A stretch of DNA of 64,000 nucleotides from Malus domestica (taxonomy: Eukaryota; Streptophyta; Magnoliopsida; Rosales; Rosaceae). The notes below the pieces were generated by a model. That model did no database searches and was not told where the DNA came from. It saw only the letters and a program-made list of their open reading frames with translations. Every line of letters starts with the position of its first letter. The stretch's first letter is position 1. Below are positions 11,548 through 24,905 of this stretch, piece after piece. Location: positions 2,418,001-2,482,000 of the forward strand of contig NC_091670.1 of NCBI RefSeq assembly GCF_042453785.1. The letters run 5' to 3'. The position numbers were made by a program, and so were the translations under genes.

Positions 11548-13480
11548 ATGCATTCATCTCGTCCATTTCTCTTCTGTGTCCTTTTCTTTTTCGTCTCCAA
11601 CCTCAGTTTCCCTTCGCTTTCTGTCCCGTTCTTGCCTGCGACGAACAATAACCTCACCCTCTTAGGCGACGCTTCCATCACCAACAACGCCATTAGTCTC
11701 ACTAAAGAACTCACCACATGCCCCTCCTCTTTCCCTTCTGCTTCTTCTGGCGTTGGAAGAGCATTTTACGCCTACCCAATTCGGTTTCTTGACTTGAAAA
11801 CCAACGCCACTGCCTCTTTCTTGTGCCGATTCTCTTTCTCAATCACTCCAAGTTCCCAATTGTGTTCTTCTGGAGATGGCATTGCGTTTGTGATCACCCC
11901 CGATGTTGATTCTCTGGGATCATCCAGAGGTGGAGTATATGGGACTTCTGGAGCCATCCTCAGTGTCAAAAGAATAGTTCTTCGCCATGGAATTCGATCC
12001 TAGGTTTGATCCTATGGTTGGTGACACCAATGGTAACCACATTGGTATTTATGTGAACACGGTTGTGTCTGTTGACTGTGTTGATGTTGTGTCAAGAGGA
12101 TTTGATTTGACAAGTGGGAGGGAGATTACTCCTTGGATTGAGTACAGAGATGCTGTCAAGCTGATTCGGGTTTGGGTTGGATACTCTTGAACTAGGCCTC
12201 CAACGTCTCTGCTTAATGCTCCGATTGACCTCTTCAACCAGTTCATGGGTGTCGGTTTCTCTGCCTCGAATGGGCAGGGCTCTTCAATTCATATTGTTGA
12301 TAGGTGGAGATTCAAGACTTTCAGGTCTCTTCCACCTGGGATTCTTACAGATACCTTTGAGGAAGGGGACTGCTTCATGTGCTCGTCACCAGAAGATTCA
12401 AGTACCAAAAGCAGCCCTGAAAATCGCTGCCATGAAAGGAAAACAAAGACAGTGGAGATGGCTCTTGGGTTGGGAGGTTTAGCTACATATGTTGTCTCCA
12501 TACTCACGTTTGTTTTTGTCATTTGTTTTGTGTGTGTGAAGAAGAGAAGGGTCGCATCAGCTAAGGTTTGTAAAGGGTCTTTGCCCTCTGAGGGAGAAGT
12601 GGCAGTGAAAAGGTTTGAGAGGGCTGATGGGATCGGTAGTCTGCGTAATCCTTTCACCACGGAGTTTGCAACTATGGTGGGTTGTTTGCGGCAGAAGAAT
12701 TTGATTCAGCTTCATGGGTGGTGTTGTGAGGGTAATGCGTTAGTCCTGGTGTACGAATACATTGCCCAACGGAAGTCTCAACAAAGTTCTCCACAAAAGC
12801 TTCAATTCAGCAGTTGTCCTATCCTGGAAGCAAAGACTTGATATAGTTCTCGCAGTCGCTTCTGCTCTTGCATATCTTCACGAGGAGTGTGAGAGGCAAA
12901 TAATTCAGAGATGTTAAAACTTGCAACATAATGCTCAATGCAGATTTTAACTCCAAACTAGGGGATTTTGGTCTAGCAGAAGTGTATTGATCACAGTTCC
13001 ATCATTGCAAGAGAAGCAACTATACCAGCTGGAACAATGGGATATCTTGCTCCAGAAGACGTTTATTCAGGTGTTCCAACAGTTAAAACTGATGTTTACA
13101 ACTTTGGTGTGGTGGTGTTAGAGGTGGCAACGGGAAGAAAGCCGGTGGAGGATGATGGAACAGTGGTTGCTGATTGGGTTTGGAGCATGTGGGAAAATGG
13201 AAAACTGATTGAAGTTGCTGATCTGAGGTATATGGGGAAGTTTGATATGGAAGAAATGGAGAGGATGCTAATGACTGTACTTGCTTTTGTGCACCCAAAC
13301 CATGTGAAGAGGGCAACGGTGAAGGAAGCTGCAAGGATTCTTAAAGGCAAAACCCCTCTTCCTCTGCTGCCACCAAGAAAACCAAGGGTAAGCCTTCGCC
13401 CCGTTTTTCCTGATGACTGAAGAAATCACATTTTGCTGTGGTGTTTGGCCAAGTCTCGAACTTGATGATGTACAATATAC
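11548..13480 (+). pseudogene. LecRK-B: broken L-type lectin receptor kinase
   Basis: It is a close paralogue of LecRK-C starting at the same ATG (MHSSRPFLF signal peptide). Lesions compared with LecRK-C: a one-base insertion near 11935 in the lectin domain; a TGA at 12187-12189; loss of 129 bp (43 codons, in frame, matching 29670-29798 of LecRK-C) that removes the juxtamembrane region and glycine-rich ATP loop near 12558; a frame change near 12770; loss of two bases in the HRD catalytic-loop region near 12908; and a deletion of roughly 0.8 kb after 13480 removing the native C terminus. The kinase tail 13037-13420 remains open. No functional kinase is expected. Confidence 0.9.
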
Positions 13481-14592
13481 TGATTTACGGGTTTGTCTGG
13501 TTTTTGCGGAAGGACCCTTTGGAAACTGAACAGAAAAGGTAATGCTGTTTCTGGACCGCACCACCAGTTTCCATTAGTTACAAAAACAAACTGAAACAAG
13601 TCAATTCTTCCTTTCTATAAAAATTTGAAATATAAGTCCCTGATGTTAACATTAAAGGTGTTTTCAGAAAATGAACCTCAAGATTAGCAATGACATCAAG
13701 CAAGATAAATCACAAGGAAGAAACATAGAGGCCAACTCCACGGCGCTAGGATAGTACTCCTCGTACTTCAAGTCCAGCTCCTCCAATTCCTCCCAAGCTT
13801 ATGATGGGGACTGGTTTTACAGTGAACTGAAATGAAATTAAAAAATGAAAAACTCTTTGTTAGTGTTAGATTTCTGGATTATAATATTTTAGATTTTGTA
13901 AGGAAGAAGAATTTGGAATTGGATTTTTGGGTTTTGGATTTTGGATTTTCTGGCAAGAGCAGAATTGCAGAGAGAATTTCAGATGAAATGACACTTTTTT
14001 CATTCACACAATGAGGGTGGCCTGTCACCAGTCAACAAGATATAATCCTAACTATCCAAATAAGTCATCCTATGAGATGCTTACACATGGTATGAGCCAT
14101 GGCTTCTTCAAATAAGACAACTATAAAACTAATGGTACACATGGACAATGATCCGATGGTCCACATTACAAGCTCAATATCAAATTCTATATCAATCTTC
14201 TTAAGGAATTATTGTTGACACTCTAAAAATCTCATTTTACATTCTAAACTTTCTATAATTAAAAAAAATACACTTGTGAAGAGTATAAAATGAGATATTT
14301 GAAATGCTAATAACAGTTCTCTCTTCTTAATGCAATCAGCAAAAGTGTTTATTCATCAACATTCTTATCCACTCGCCTTTCAATAAATATGGTCATCTTG
14401 ATATATATAGCTTGTGAGATTTGAGTCAATTGACTAAAATATTTTTAAAAACAATTAAGTTGATGAGATAAACCGACGGTGACTTACCTACATTTATTAT
14501 AAGATGGTGACAAACAATGCCTTTTGCGGATTTGTTTTGTGTCGTTGAAGCTCACACTTCCAAATCCACTTGGAGCTGCCTTGTCACAATAT
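13481..14592. other. Conserved spacer between LecRK-B and TNL-B
   Basis: Collinear with the spacers at 2480-3400 and 31530-32400. It joins directly to the LecRK-B coding end through a deletion whose edge lies at a shared TATAC. No conserved protein. Confidence 0.6.
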
Positions 14593-15093
14593 TCACGTGT
14601 TCGTTTCAGGATTTTGTGTTTGGTTGAGTTCTTCCAAATCTTGCTTGTATAGCAAACGAGCCCCACACTTCTTCACACGAATCCAGTATACTTTTTCTCC
14701 TTCCCTACTAACACCATCAAAGTAGGTTTCGAATAAAAACTCATCTTGACAACAATCTCGACGAAGCAAATAGAATACCCAAAGGTGTTCTGACTCTAGA
14801 GACCTTATTTTTTTGGTCCAAATCCTAGGGCCATCCATATAAGAAAAACACCGAATTTCGAAATAATCATAGAGATGAAGACCAGCTAGAATGACCCAGT
14901 TTGGCGTAAGATCTTGAAAAAGAACACAAAAGGCAATCCCCAGCCAGTTGGTACATGATGGTGGAGGAAGCTCCACATTTACTGAATGTCCCACACTCTG
15001 AATACTGAACCACTTTGGAATTTCACTTCCAGGGCATAACATACCTCTCATAAAATTTGAGATTCCCTGTAGTAGAAGAAATATCAATTATTT

Positions 15094-15126
<33 letters not shown>

Positions 15127-18100
15127 TAGAAGATCAATTATTTAGAGAGGAGGGGGGGGAGAGTACCTCTTGATCAGTGGCAAATTTTAGAATCCTTGAG
15201 AGTATTGTATTAATCCAGCCTTCATTTGGAACCAATGCAATGCAATTCAGGCAAGTGAAATTAAAATCATACAAATTGGCGAATCTGCTATTCAACTTGG
15301 ATGGATCTGACAAACTTCGCAAGGAAGTACAATTGTCTACATCTACATGTAATTTGCTATTAGATGGAAGAGGTGGCAATTTTTGAAGGCTTTTGCACCT
15401 CTCCAGATCAAGATACGAAAGCTTAGAAAGGCGTCTAATGCTTTCAGGTAGACTGACGAAATTATTTCCACTAAGATCCAATCTTTCGAGAAAGGACAAG
15501 CAGCCAATATCATCGGGGATATCTCCTTCACGGAGTTTACAATCTTTTAGAGATAACTCTGTTAACTCTGTCAAAGAGCATAAACTATTTAGAGAAGACA
15601 ACACCAAATCCAAACAAGGAGGATCAGGACGACTCTTTCCAAGTCCTAGTAAGCGGAGAAGGCCCCACCCCTCCCTTGCTTTAGCATCCGATCCGTTACA
15701 TAAGTTATCCATGTCTCTTGGGAGTTTGTCAATTTTTGAGCATCCTTGCATTCGGAGTCTTCTAAGAGACTTCAAATTACAAATAGTCGTTGGAAGCTTC
15801 AAGAGATATGAGCAACCAACTAGACACAACTCCTGAAGGCCAACCAAATGTCCAATTGATGAAGCTATTTTCTCTATCGGAGTCGCACTTAAGTCAATCG
15901 AGGACACATTCTTCATCTGCTCCCCAAATTCTGGAATCTTTTTCACATCTGAGTTGCTAAGACTTAAAGGTTCCAGAGAATCCATTTTAAGCACACTTGG
16001 GAGGCTCTCAAGTTTTGAGCAGCATTCAAAATTCAAAATTCAAAAGTTCAAGTTTTTTAAGATGTGCAATAGACGGGTGTATCTCAACTAAATTGAAACA
16101 ACCTCGAAGATTCAACTTCACAAGATTTGGAACACCACTGAAATCCGGGGTACTCTTCAATTTACCTGAGTTGCTAAGATCGATCCATCTTAAGTTGGGC
16201 AAGTCCTGTACAACATCGATAAGATTCAGATCATATAAATAAATAAATAAATGATAATTTTGTATATTAAATAGCATTTATTCAAGGATGAATAATAATT
16301 AAGTACTCACTAGTGAGTACTCTATATGCTCATTTTTGTTTTGGTTCGTGTTCTTTATTTTTAAAGCCAAAGAAAAATTAAATAGCATGTCCATTATTTT
16401 TGAAAATAATAAAATATACTTGTCCAAAAAGTGAGTACTGATTAGTCACTACCCAAGTGGTATCCTTTTATTCAAAACTACTCTCATCACTTAATTTTTT
16501 TTAATGGTAAAAATACTACTCTTACCACTTTTCCCTCCCATAACCGAACAAGACTGCTTCCATACATGTGAAGTTCAGTAAGGTGGCGCATGTGAAAGTT
16601 GGTTGGAAGAAAATTAGAAGGATATTGAAACCACCATATATATCTCAATGAACACGGAAGAAATTTAGGGCCTGAAGAAAAGATCGAATTCAAATTATCG
16701 ACTCTCAAAATCCTCAGTCTATCCATCTTAGAGAAGGCTTCCCAATTCCACTCGACCACTTCTGATCTAGGCAAGGTTAATGATATGACTTCAATTGCAC
16801 TCAAATCCTGACAATTAAGGAAAAAGGACAAATTAATTTCACATTCAAGTATAATAGTGTCAAAAGTTCTTTCAAACTTGGTATTTAACTTCTTACCGTA
16901 TTGGTCCTGAATACATGAGAAATGTCATCATAGAGCCACAACCTACTGCGTAGACCAGGCTCTTTAGACTTGTGGCCAATAATTGTCAATGCCATTTCTT
17001 CTATCAAATCATGCATCCGTATGCATTTTTGGTGATCTTGATAGAGGAAAGATCTCTCAATTAGTACATCTATCACAATATGGCTAGAGATTCCAAAAGA
17101 ATTAGAACTATCTAGAATTTCAATTACTTGCTTCCTGTAATACCCTTTGTAGAAACATGCAACATCGAGAAAAATGCTCTTCTCCCACTCTTCTAGTCCA
17201 TCATAACTTATTTTAAGTTTATCAAAAATAGCTGGATTAGGAATTTGTGATAGATTATCCCGTACACTATGCCAAGCATCTAGCCCTCTCTTAAACAAAG
17301 CCGACCCCAAAGTTTCAAGAGCTAATGGAAGGCCTCCAGCATGATTAATGAAATACTTAGATAGTTCCCAAAAAACTTCCTCGGGTTGGTCTTTTTTAAA
17401 GGCATGCAGGCTAAAGAGCTTAAGTGCTTCAGCATCATTCAACCCCTCCACCTTATATGATGTTGCAATATCATGTTGGACTAGCAGACGCTGATTCCTA
17501 GTTGTAACGATAATTCTACTCCCCATACCAAACCAACCTTGATTTCCAGCCAACACTTGGAGTTGCTTTAATTCATCCACGTCATCAAGTACAAGAAGAA
17601 CCTTTTTATTGTGTAAGAACTTCTCAGTGAGAACACTTGCGCGCTCTTCATCCCAAATTTCTTCGGTCCTTTCCTTCAAGAGCGGGGAAATAAGTCTTTT
17701 TGCAAGATCAACTATACCATTTTTTGCACAAGCCTCTCTAACATTGGCAAGAAAAAAATGAACTTCAAAATGATGGCAGATTTTATCATAAACTAGCTTA
17801 GCAAGGGTTGTCTTGCCTATGCCACCCATCCCCGTTATCCCAATAAAGCGAACATCATTGGCATCATGAGCTAATAGCAAACTTAGTTGCTCGAGTGAAT
17901 AATCAGTTCCAACTAACTTCCATGAGGAATCTGATGGCATGAATGTAGCTTGCACTTTCCGCCAGACACTATTGACGATTTTTTCGATAAGCTCTCTTTC
18001 AGATCTACAAGGAAGAAAAGTAAAATAAGCAATCAATGGAAGATAAACAAAACATTCGTACTTTTCATCTCCCTGCTGGGAGTGGAGCTTTTGCATTTGT

Positions 18101-18725
18101 GGCTCCTCTGTTTTACTCCTTGTTGTTAATGAAGTCCAACTTTACCAAAAAAAAAAAATAATAATAATAATATGGGAAATTAATTGTCCGTGCATGCTTA
18201 CTTAAAATTCTTCAAATGCCACCCAGAAAATTTGGATATATTTTTCAAATCAGCTCTCCACTGGATCACCTTCTTTTTGTCTTCAGTAGTGATGAACTTT
18301 TCTTCATGATCCGCGAAGGCTTTGGCAAAACATCCCCGTTGGTTTCCAACGTCAGATGGATCTATCTCATAAAAGACCGGCAGAACTGAGTTCCTGCCTT
18401 CCATGCATTGAAGAATAGTTGTGAGTTCGTCTAAGCACCATTTGGAAGAAGCATAGTTTGGTGAGAGAACAACAATTGCTATATGCGATTCTTTGATCGC
18501 ACATGGGAGCTCAAGAGGAATATTTGTTCCTTCTTCAAGCTCTCGATCGTCAAAGAAAGTTGTAAATCCATGGCACTTGCACAATTCATGGTATAGATGG
18601 GATACAAAACCCTTGCGGGTGTCTACACCCCTGAAACTCAAAAACACATCATACTTCCATCGAGGAGCTGATTCACTTGAATAAAAAGATGCAGGGGCTC
18701 TTTGGGTGTTCAAAGTCAATGCCAT
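14593..18725 (-). pseudogene. TNL-B: TIR-NB-LRR gene with one frameshift
   Basis: Five coding exons, leftward: TIR 18202-18725 (YDVFLSFRGVDTRKGF, SSKWCLDEL with the putative NADase glutamate), NB-ARC 16897-18004 (P-loop GMGGIGKTT, kinase-2 LLVLDDVD, RNBS-B GSRIIVTTR, GLPLALETL, MHDLIEEM), pre-LRR 16526-16807, LRR 15167-16205, C-JID 14593-15066. The start MALTLN at 18725 follows a 5' UTR acceptor at 18755. In the LRR exon a 7-bp unit (AAAATTC) near 16028-16041 is present once more than in TNL-A and shifts the frame, giving TGA at about 16026. The predicted product is 697 aa: TIR, complete NB-ARC and only the first LRRs. Everything downstream stays open in the shifted frame. It is a very recent pseudogene, or a truncated TIR-NB protein gene that could still signal. 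Confidence 0.85.
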
Positions 18726-19640
18726 CGGAAAACACAGTTGCTGTAAATCGGGTACTGCAAACAATAACTGAATGAACAAGCATAACGATAGAAGATCAAT
18801 GTTTTAAAATTTAAAAAAAAATGAAGTGATATTAAACAATTAGCAATACTCGCTCTAAAAAATCCATACTCTCGAGAACTCTAAAAATTAAGTGATATTA
18901 CTGTAAATCTCATACTCTCGAGTACTCTAAAAATTCCAAACAATTGGTAATGGTCCCCAAAAAAAAAATGGAGAAGCTATAGTTAGAAACTATTGAACAA
19001 TTAGCAATACTCACTCACTCTCTCTTTTGTATAAAGTGAAATTAAGAGAGGAACTGGTTTTGATTAATTTCACTTTCAAGTTTTGATCACACTAACCAAC
19101 GGTTAAACTATCTTTGTTTGATCGCTTTGGTCAAGGAAAAGTACTAAAAAAAGAGCAAAACCATTTAATCAATCTAAACTACAAGTTCATTGCATCATAT
19201 TGGTTTCATTTGACTGATTTGAATGTTCATCGCATAAGTAAAAAGATAAACTTCAATTAAATGGGAAAAATAATCACTAATTTAGTGAGAAAATGGGTTC
19301 GGCAAACAAATGAACAAGTGAAACAAAAATGAGCAGTTAAAAAGAAAATAGAAAGTTTAAATCTTGTTTTCGTAATTGAAATTGTATATTAAGCAAAAGA
19401 GATTAAGGACTCAGAGAATTACCAGAAAAACAAAATACAGGATCAACACAAGCTTGCACAGGCAGAGAAAAGTGACAAATGGCAAGGAAAGAAGCAGAAA
19501 AATCGCACTGAAAATTCTCACAACAAAGTTGTAGGAATAGAGGAAATTCACAGAGGTAGGAAAGGAAATAAATGGGAGGGAGATGGACAATTGAGTGCTT
19601 ATACTGGTAGTGGAGGTGGTGAGGACCACACGGTTCAGTG
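18726..19640 (-). other. TNL-B 5' leader: untranslated exon and intron
   Basis: The TIR exon is preceded by an acceptor (TTTGCAG at about 18755-18761). Upstream, 19423-19640 is conserved at 38838-39040 in front of TNL-C and partly at 39780-39960, and ends in a splice-donor context (TTTCTG then GTAATT). I read 19423-19640 as a non-coding leader exon and 18755-19422 as a leader intron. No transcript evidence is available. Confidence 0.4.
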
Positions 19641-19881
19641 TAGGTCAGATGATGACTTATTTCTTTGATTAGTATGACTGTTTACCTAAAGAGGAGTAAA
19701 AGAACCAAAATTTTAAGGTGATTTATGGTAAATTATTTAACGGTTAAAATATTTAGAGTATCTCATACTCTCGAATACTGTTAAAATTCCAAACAATTAC
19801 TAATGGTCCGAAAATAAAAAAAACAGAGAAGCTAAGAAATGGTTAAACGATCTCTGTTTGATCACTTCAACCGATGCTTAC

Positions 19882-20488
19882 TGTTGGATTTAGTGGCTCA
19901 TTCCGATTGGGCTGTTTATTTTGGCTCAAGCCAATTGATTGGCTGTTTTAATAGCCCCATGTGAAAGCCATGTGACAACTAAGTTAAAGGCAGAAAGCAG
20001 CCAATATTAGAAGGCATTGGATGCTTTTCTTTTGGTTCCCATGACCAAAAAGAAAGAGATAGGCAACCTATGCCTTTCGGTTCCTAAAAACAGAGAGAGG
20101 CAGGGTAAAAAAAACAAAAAAGGAGCAGCATTATAAGGCATTGGATGCTTTTCTTTTGGTTCCAATTAGCAAAGAGAAAAAGAAAGGTTTTGGGCAATTA
20201 TACATTCAAGATATTGATGCTACATTTTATGGTTTTTTGGAGAGAAGTATTTTCATCTTCTCCATTTATTCTTTATTTGAGAGAACCATTAGGTGTATTT
20301 GGGATATGGGGTTTGAGAGTTAAAACTCTATTTGTAATTTTCACTAATTATTAGTGAAATTTCCTGACCATTTTTGCACTGAAGGTAGGCTTATGCCAAA
20401 TCAATATAAATCTTTGTGTTACTTTGAATTGTTTGTTTTGTCATTTTTTTTCGTATTAATTTATTGATTTCATATTTGACGCACAACA
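19882..20488. mobile_element. Solo LTR with target-site duplication
   Basis: A 607-bp block starts TGTTGGATTT and ends GCACAACA, and is flanked by the direct repeat CTTAC (19877-19881 and 20489-20493). The surrounding sequence has an uninterrupted paralogue at about 19100-19230, where the insert is absent. There is no internal retroelement sequence, so it is a solo LTR left by recombination between two LTRs. Family unknown. Confidence 0.85.
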
Positions 20489-20493
20489 CTTAC

Positions 20494-22683
20494 TACTAAA
20501 AAAATGAGCTAAACCATTTAATCAAATTAAACTACGAGTCCAGTGCATGAAACTGCTCATATTGGTTTCATTTGACTGATTTGAATGTTTCATCACAGAA
20601 GGATTAAACTTGGATTAAAAGGAAGAGCAAAAACTAATTTAGTGAGAACATCAGCAAACAAACATTGACATCCAGTATCAAGCCAAAGATAAGTTGGAAG
20701 GATCTAGCAAGCAGCTCCATCAGCCAACATTTCTAATCAACACCGTCACACAAGCCATCAAGTAACAAAACAAATTAAACTCTCAAGTCTCAACAGAAAA
20801 TGTTATATGTGAGAAAGAAAGAATGAATTACATGAAATGAAAACGTTAAGACAACGGTGTAATCAACATATTACGTATTGTCACGCCACAAAGTTAAAAT
20901 ATCTCTCAAACAAGCAACATGGAAATCGCAGGAGCTGTCCACTTTCCAATACTCGTTGAAGAGAAAAAGCTGAAAGGAACACGTTAACACATGGACTCCT
21001 AAGGAAGACTGACTGTGATTTCCAATACTCATTCCAAAGTGAAAGGACAAGTTTTTTCCACACAAAAATTTTCATAAGGATTTGACGTAACCGAGGAATG
21101 CCGGCTGTCGACTACCTGATCGGTACACAAAATGGTACACCACGTGTCACTATATAAATGGTAGAATATATATGCTAAAAAGTTAATAACTTAAAAAATA
21201 AAATTTTCCACTTCTATAAAAACACATGCTGTACCGCTTATGTTATTGTCACAATGACAAATTTCTCGTTCACGAGGTTTACAATCTTCACGAAGCAGAT
21301 AAATTACTCAAAGGTGCTCTGACACAAGAGACTCTATTTCGGTTTTTAATTTTCAAAGAAAACTTGTTTGACAACTCCTAATTTTTAGTTTTTAAAGAAA
21401 TGAAAACTAAAAACTGGTTTCTTGAGCTTTCAAAATTTATATTTTCGGTTTTTAATTTTAGTTTCTAATCAACACCATGACACAAGCCATCAAGTAACAA
21501 AACCAATAAAAAGTCAACTGAAAACGTTATATGTTAAAAAGAACAATGAATTACATGAAACGAGAATGCCAAAGTAGCCGTGGTCAACCTATTGCGTGTT
21601 GTCACGCCACAAAATTAAAATATACAATGTGAGGTGGCAACAAATTTGAGCCCAACCGCTGTAATGTTTCCGTGCAATGTAAATCCCCCTCAAAGAAGCA
21701 AAGGAAATCCTCATGCAAGAGCTCTCTAGTTTCCAATACTCGTTCAAGAGGAAAAGCTGAAAGGACAAGTATTTTCCACAAAACAAGTGGAAGACCGACA
21801 ATGGGAAATTTCCAAGAAACAAAGATTTTTTAGTAAGTTCCCAACTTTCTTCTAATAAAAGATATTCATGTCTCTTTGTTTGTTCAGTGATGCCAAAGCC
21901 ACCTACTTATCTTATTTCTTCACTTATTTTCAAATACTCGTTCCAAAGTATTTTCCACAAAAAAAAAAAGTGGAAGACTGACAATGAGAAAGTTACCTTG
22001 CTGGGACACGTTATCTTTCTTTGCCTTTTCTTTAAGAGGAAACTATTTATGGCACCCACCATGAAACTTCTATATAGGTTTTTTCACACATCTTTTTGTT
22101 AGGTCCGCACTTCTCCAAAGCTTTGGGCCACACATCTGTTCTATTAATCAGACCTGGAAAAAGCAGCAACGGTAGCAATTCTGCCTCCTCACGTACTTTA
22201 GGACAGGCTAAGCTAGAAAGATGGGTTACAAGTCCACTTGCAATACTGAGTCTTTGTTGAATATGCTGCGACTTTCCCTGTCATTTAGACAACCCATCTC
22301 ACAGTTGCACCCTGCGCTAAATATATCACCCCCAGCAATTACCAATATCAAATCTGATAAAACCATTCAGCCAACTGAGAAGTCTTCAATGCAAGCTGCA
22401 ATGTAAGAGTTGAGTTGAAATGGTCCATACATCAAAGAAAATGAGCATTCGTAAGAATCATGTAACCTAGGCTAAGTTCCATGGACTCTTAAGGTCTCTC
22501 ATCCAAACATAGTATAAACACTGGATTTGGATGATGGTGTTTAGAGTTCCATGAAACCTAGGCTACACCTTTCAGAAACGCACTACAAAAAAACAAATAG
22601 ATAGAAGGACTTCAAAATGACTAGATGCAAAACATTTGAGAGAACTTTCAAATGACACCTTAAAAGTCCTTTGTTGCGTGTCT
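20494..22683 (-). other. Duplicated TNL upstream region (copy B)
   Basis: 20500-20600 repeats 19140-19230. 20740-21100 and 21410-22680 are two related copies of the same block, the second collinear with 8423-9497. No conserved protein. The block ends at about 22683, where Gypsy-like sequence begins. Confidence 0.55.
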
Positions 22684-24905
22684 TTCAACGGATCGAGGCG
22701 TTTTCAGGCCACTTCCCGATCGAATTGGACTTTGGCCTAGGTATGAAAATTACTCCCTTCATTGAGATCTACATGCTTATAAAATTTGGTAATTTTTGGA
22801 GTTAGGTAAATTTTCCAGCAAGTCAAGACGACCTGCCGTCGCTTACGACGGCACGTGGTGGCGACGTGTGGCCTGAGGAACCACTTGATCCTTCTAAGCT
22901 ATATTTGATACCCTAGTTCCATATTTGACATCCGATTAGTGAAATTTTATCATTTGAACCTAGTTTCATTAAGGATGATCACTTGACCATTGTGGCGAAC
23001 GATGATCCAACCGTTAAATCGTTACCAAACTATAATATGTTATTTTACATAATATTTGAGGACATTAGGAACTGACGGATCGGGAATCCACATACAGATC
23101 TTCTCGAATTAAATTTCTAAGTTTGTAAAACCAAACATCGGCCGCCACCTAATTTTAGCAATTGGTGGAGATTCGACCGTTGGATCATTTTGAAATTTTA
23201 GGATTTTGTTCTAGATGAATAATGAGACTCTCAGGAAGTTAAGGATCGGAAATCCGATGGACGGATCTTCCTGACTGAATTACTTGGGTTGTCTTTGATC
23301 AAAACGTTCATAACCGTTCTTAAGTTCTAAAATTGGTACTACTAAATACTAAGTAGAGTCTAGTGGGCCTATCTTGGTTAGTGAGCTATTCCAGTTAATG
23401 CTTACCTCAGTTTACGTGATTGGAACGCCTTATTGTGACATGCATATGTGTATTTAAATTATTGATGATATGAATGATGTGTATGATTATCTTTATGACG
23501 ATGTGAACCTAGAATCTTATTAGAAGTATTATGTAGAACTTTTATGCTTGTATGACAAGATAGTTATTAGTCAAGAGAAGTTGATAATGCAGGTGCCCAC
23601 CTCGTAAATCACAGAGATTGAGGTAGGGATGGATTGTGTGTTAAACTAATTGCACTAGATAGCAGTGGTACTTGGAGGTCCTGCTTGGTATATATGCGAT
23701 AGGGGACCATATGTATTTCAGGGGTGATCATGTTTGGTATATCTGTGATGGATGATCACCGCTTGCACAATTAGACTATGCTTATGGTCTTGCTTGGTTT
23801 ATCTGAAATGGGTGATCATGATTGGTATATCCGTAATAGGTGATCACTACCTAGAGTTAGGATGTGGTCTTGCTTGGTATATCCGCGATAGGGGGACCAC
23901 ACGTTAGACTATGCCTATGGTTTTGCTTGGTTTATCCGCAATGGGAGACCATACGCATTCTAGGAGTGATCATGCTTGGTATATCCACGATGGGTGATCA
24001 TTGCCTGCACATTTAAATTATGCCTATGGTTCAACTTGGTATATCTGCAATGGGGGACCATATGCATACTAGGGGTGATGATGATTAGTTGTACTTGGTA
24101 TGTTTCGATAGGCGGCCTTATTTTAGTTGGATTCTGTTGAGAGGTCTGAAATCCTTACTCTTGCTTATTTCCATAAGGTTAGTCCGGCCTTAGATTAGAG
24201 TGAATAGTAATTGCTCACCGTAGGCATCATGTTTATAAATTAGATTTACCATGTTGTTATTTATAATCTAAGTGGGGAATTGTATAGACTTCTTTTATTA
24301 AATTTTGTGAGGTGATCATGATCTTATTGATTGATTAATGTAATTAAATGCTAATATCATGCCTCTTTGATTCATGAAATTGATTAATTGGAGTGATTGT
24401 GGAATGACGTTGGATATGATTTTTATTAATATGAATAGATTAGTTGATCAATGTGACTGGAGGATAATGTGCTTTTTTTATTCTTTGATATGTTACATGC
24501 TATGAATTGCGATTTTATGTGAAAAACATAATGATTTATCTGATGAATGGAATGGAAATCTTGAATATCTTGTGGGCTGTTATGTAGTCTTGAATTTAGA
24601 AATTCATGCTTGTCGAGTTCCAATGTTTGATGGAGGAATGCTATGTTTTTTAGTTAGAAGGTACGAAGTTAAGTGTCAAGTGTAGTGAATGGTGAACTAC
24701 AAATGACTTGATCCTATATAGGGTATGTAGGCAATCTAACGAGGAGGTTAGATGGAGCCATAAAGTATACAAAAAAATTACTACGCAATTCAAATCCTGA
24801 GTTGTGCTTTGCTCATATCCCGAAGATGGGGTATGTTAGATGTACGAGTTTTTGGTGTCGTCACGTGTTGATCCTGGACGTATGTCGGGATCGAGGTGTG
24901 ACGTT
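22684..24905 (+). mobile_element. Gypsy-type LTR-like block
   Basis: The left edge is set by loss of collinearity with unit A at about 22683. The block contains sequence shared in inverted orientation with 6200-7330 and ends near GTCGGGATCGAGGTGTGAC, a terminus style common in long plant Gypsy LTRs. No gag or pol motif is found, so this is an LTR or a non-autonomous remnant; the type call is inference. Confidence 0.5.
23640..24120 (+). repeat. Degenerate tandem repeat inside LTR-like block
   Basis: About eight imperfect units built on CTTGGTATATCCGCAATGGG followed by GGTGATCA or GGGACCAT. Spacing alternates irregularly. It is a diverged minisatellite within the putative LTR. Confidence 0.7.
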
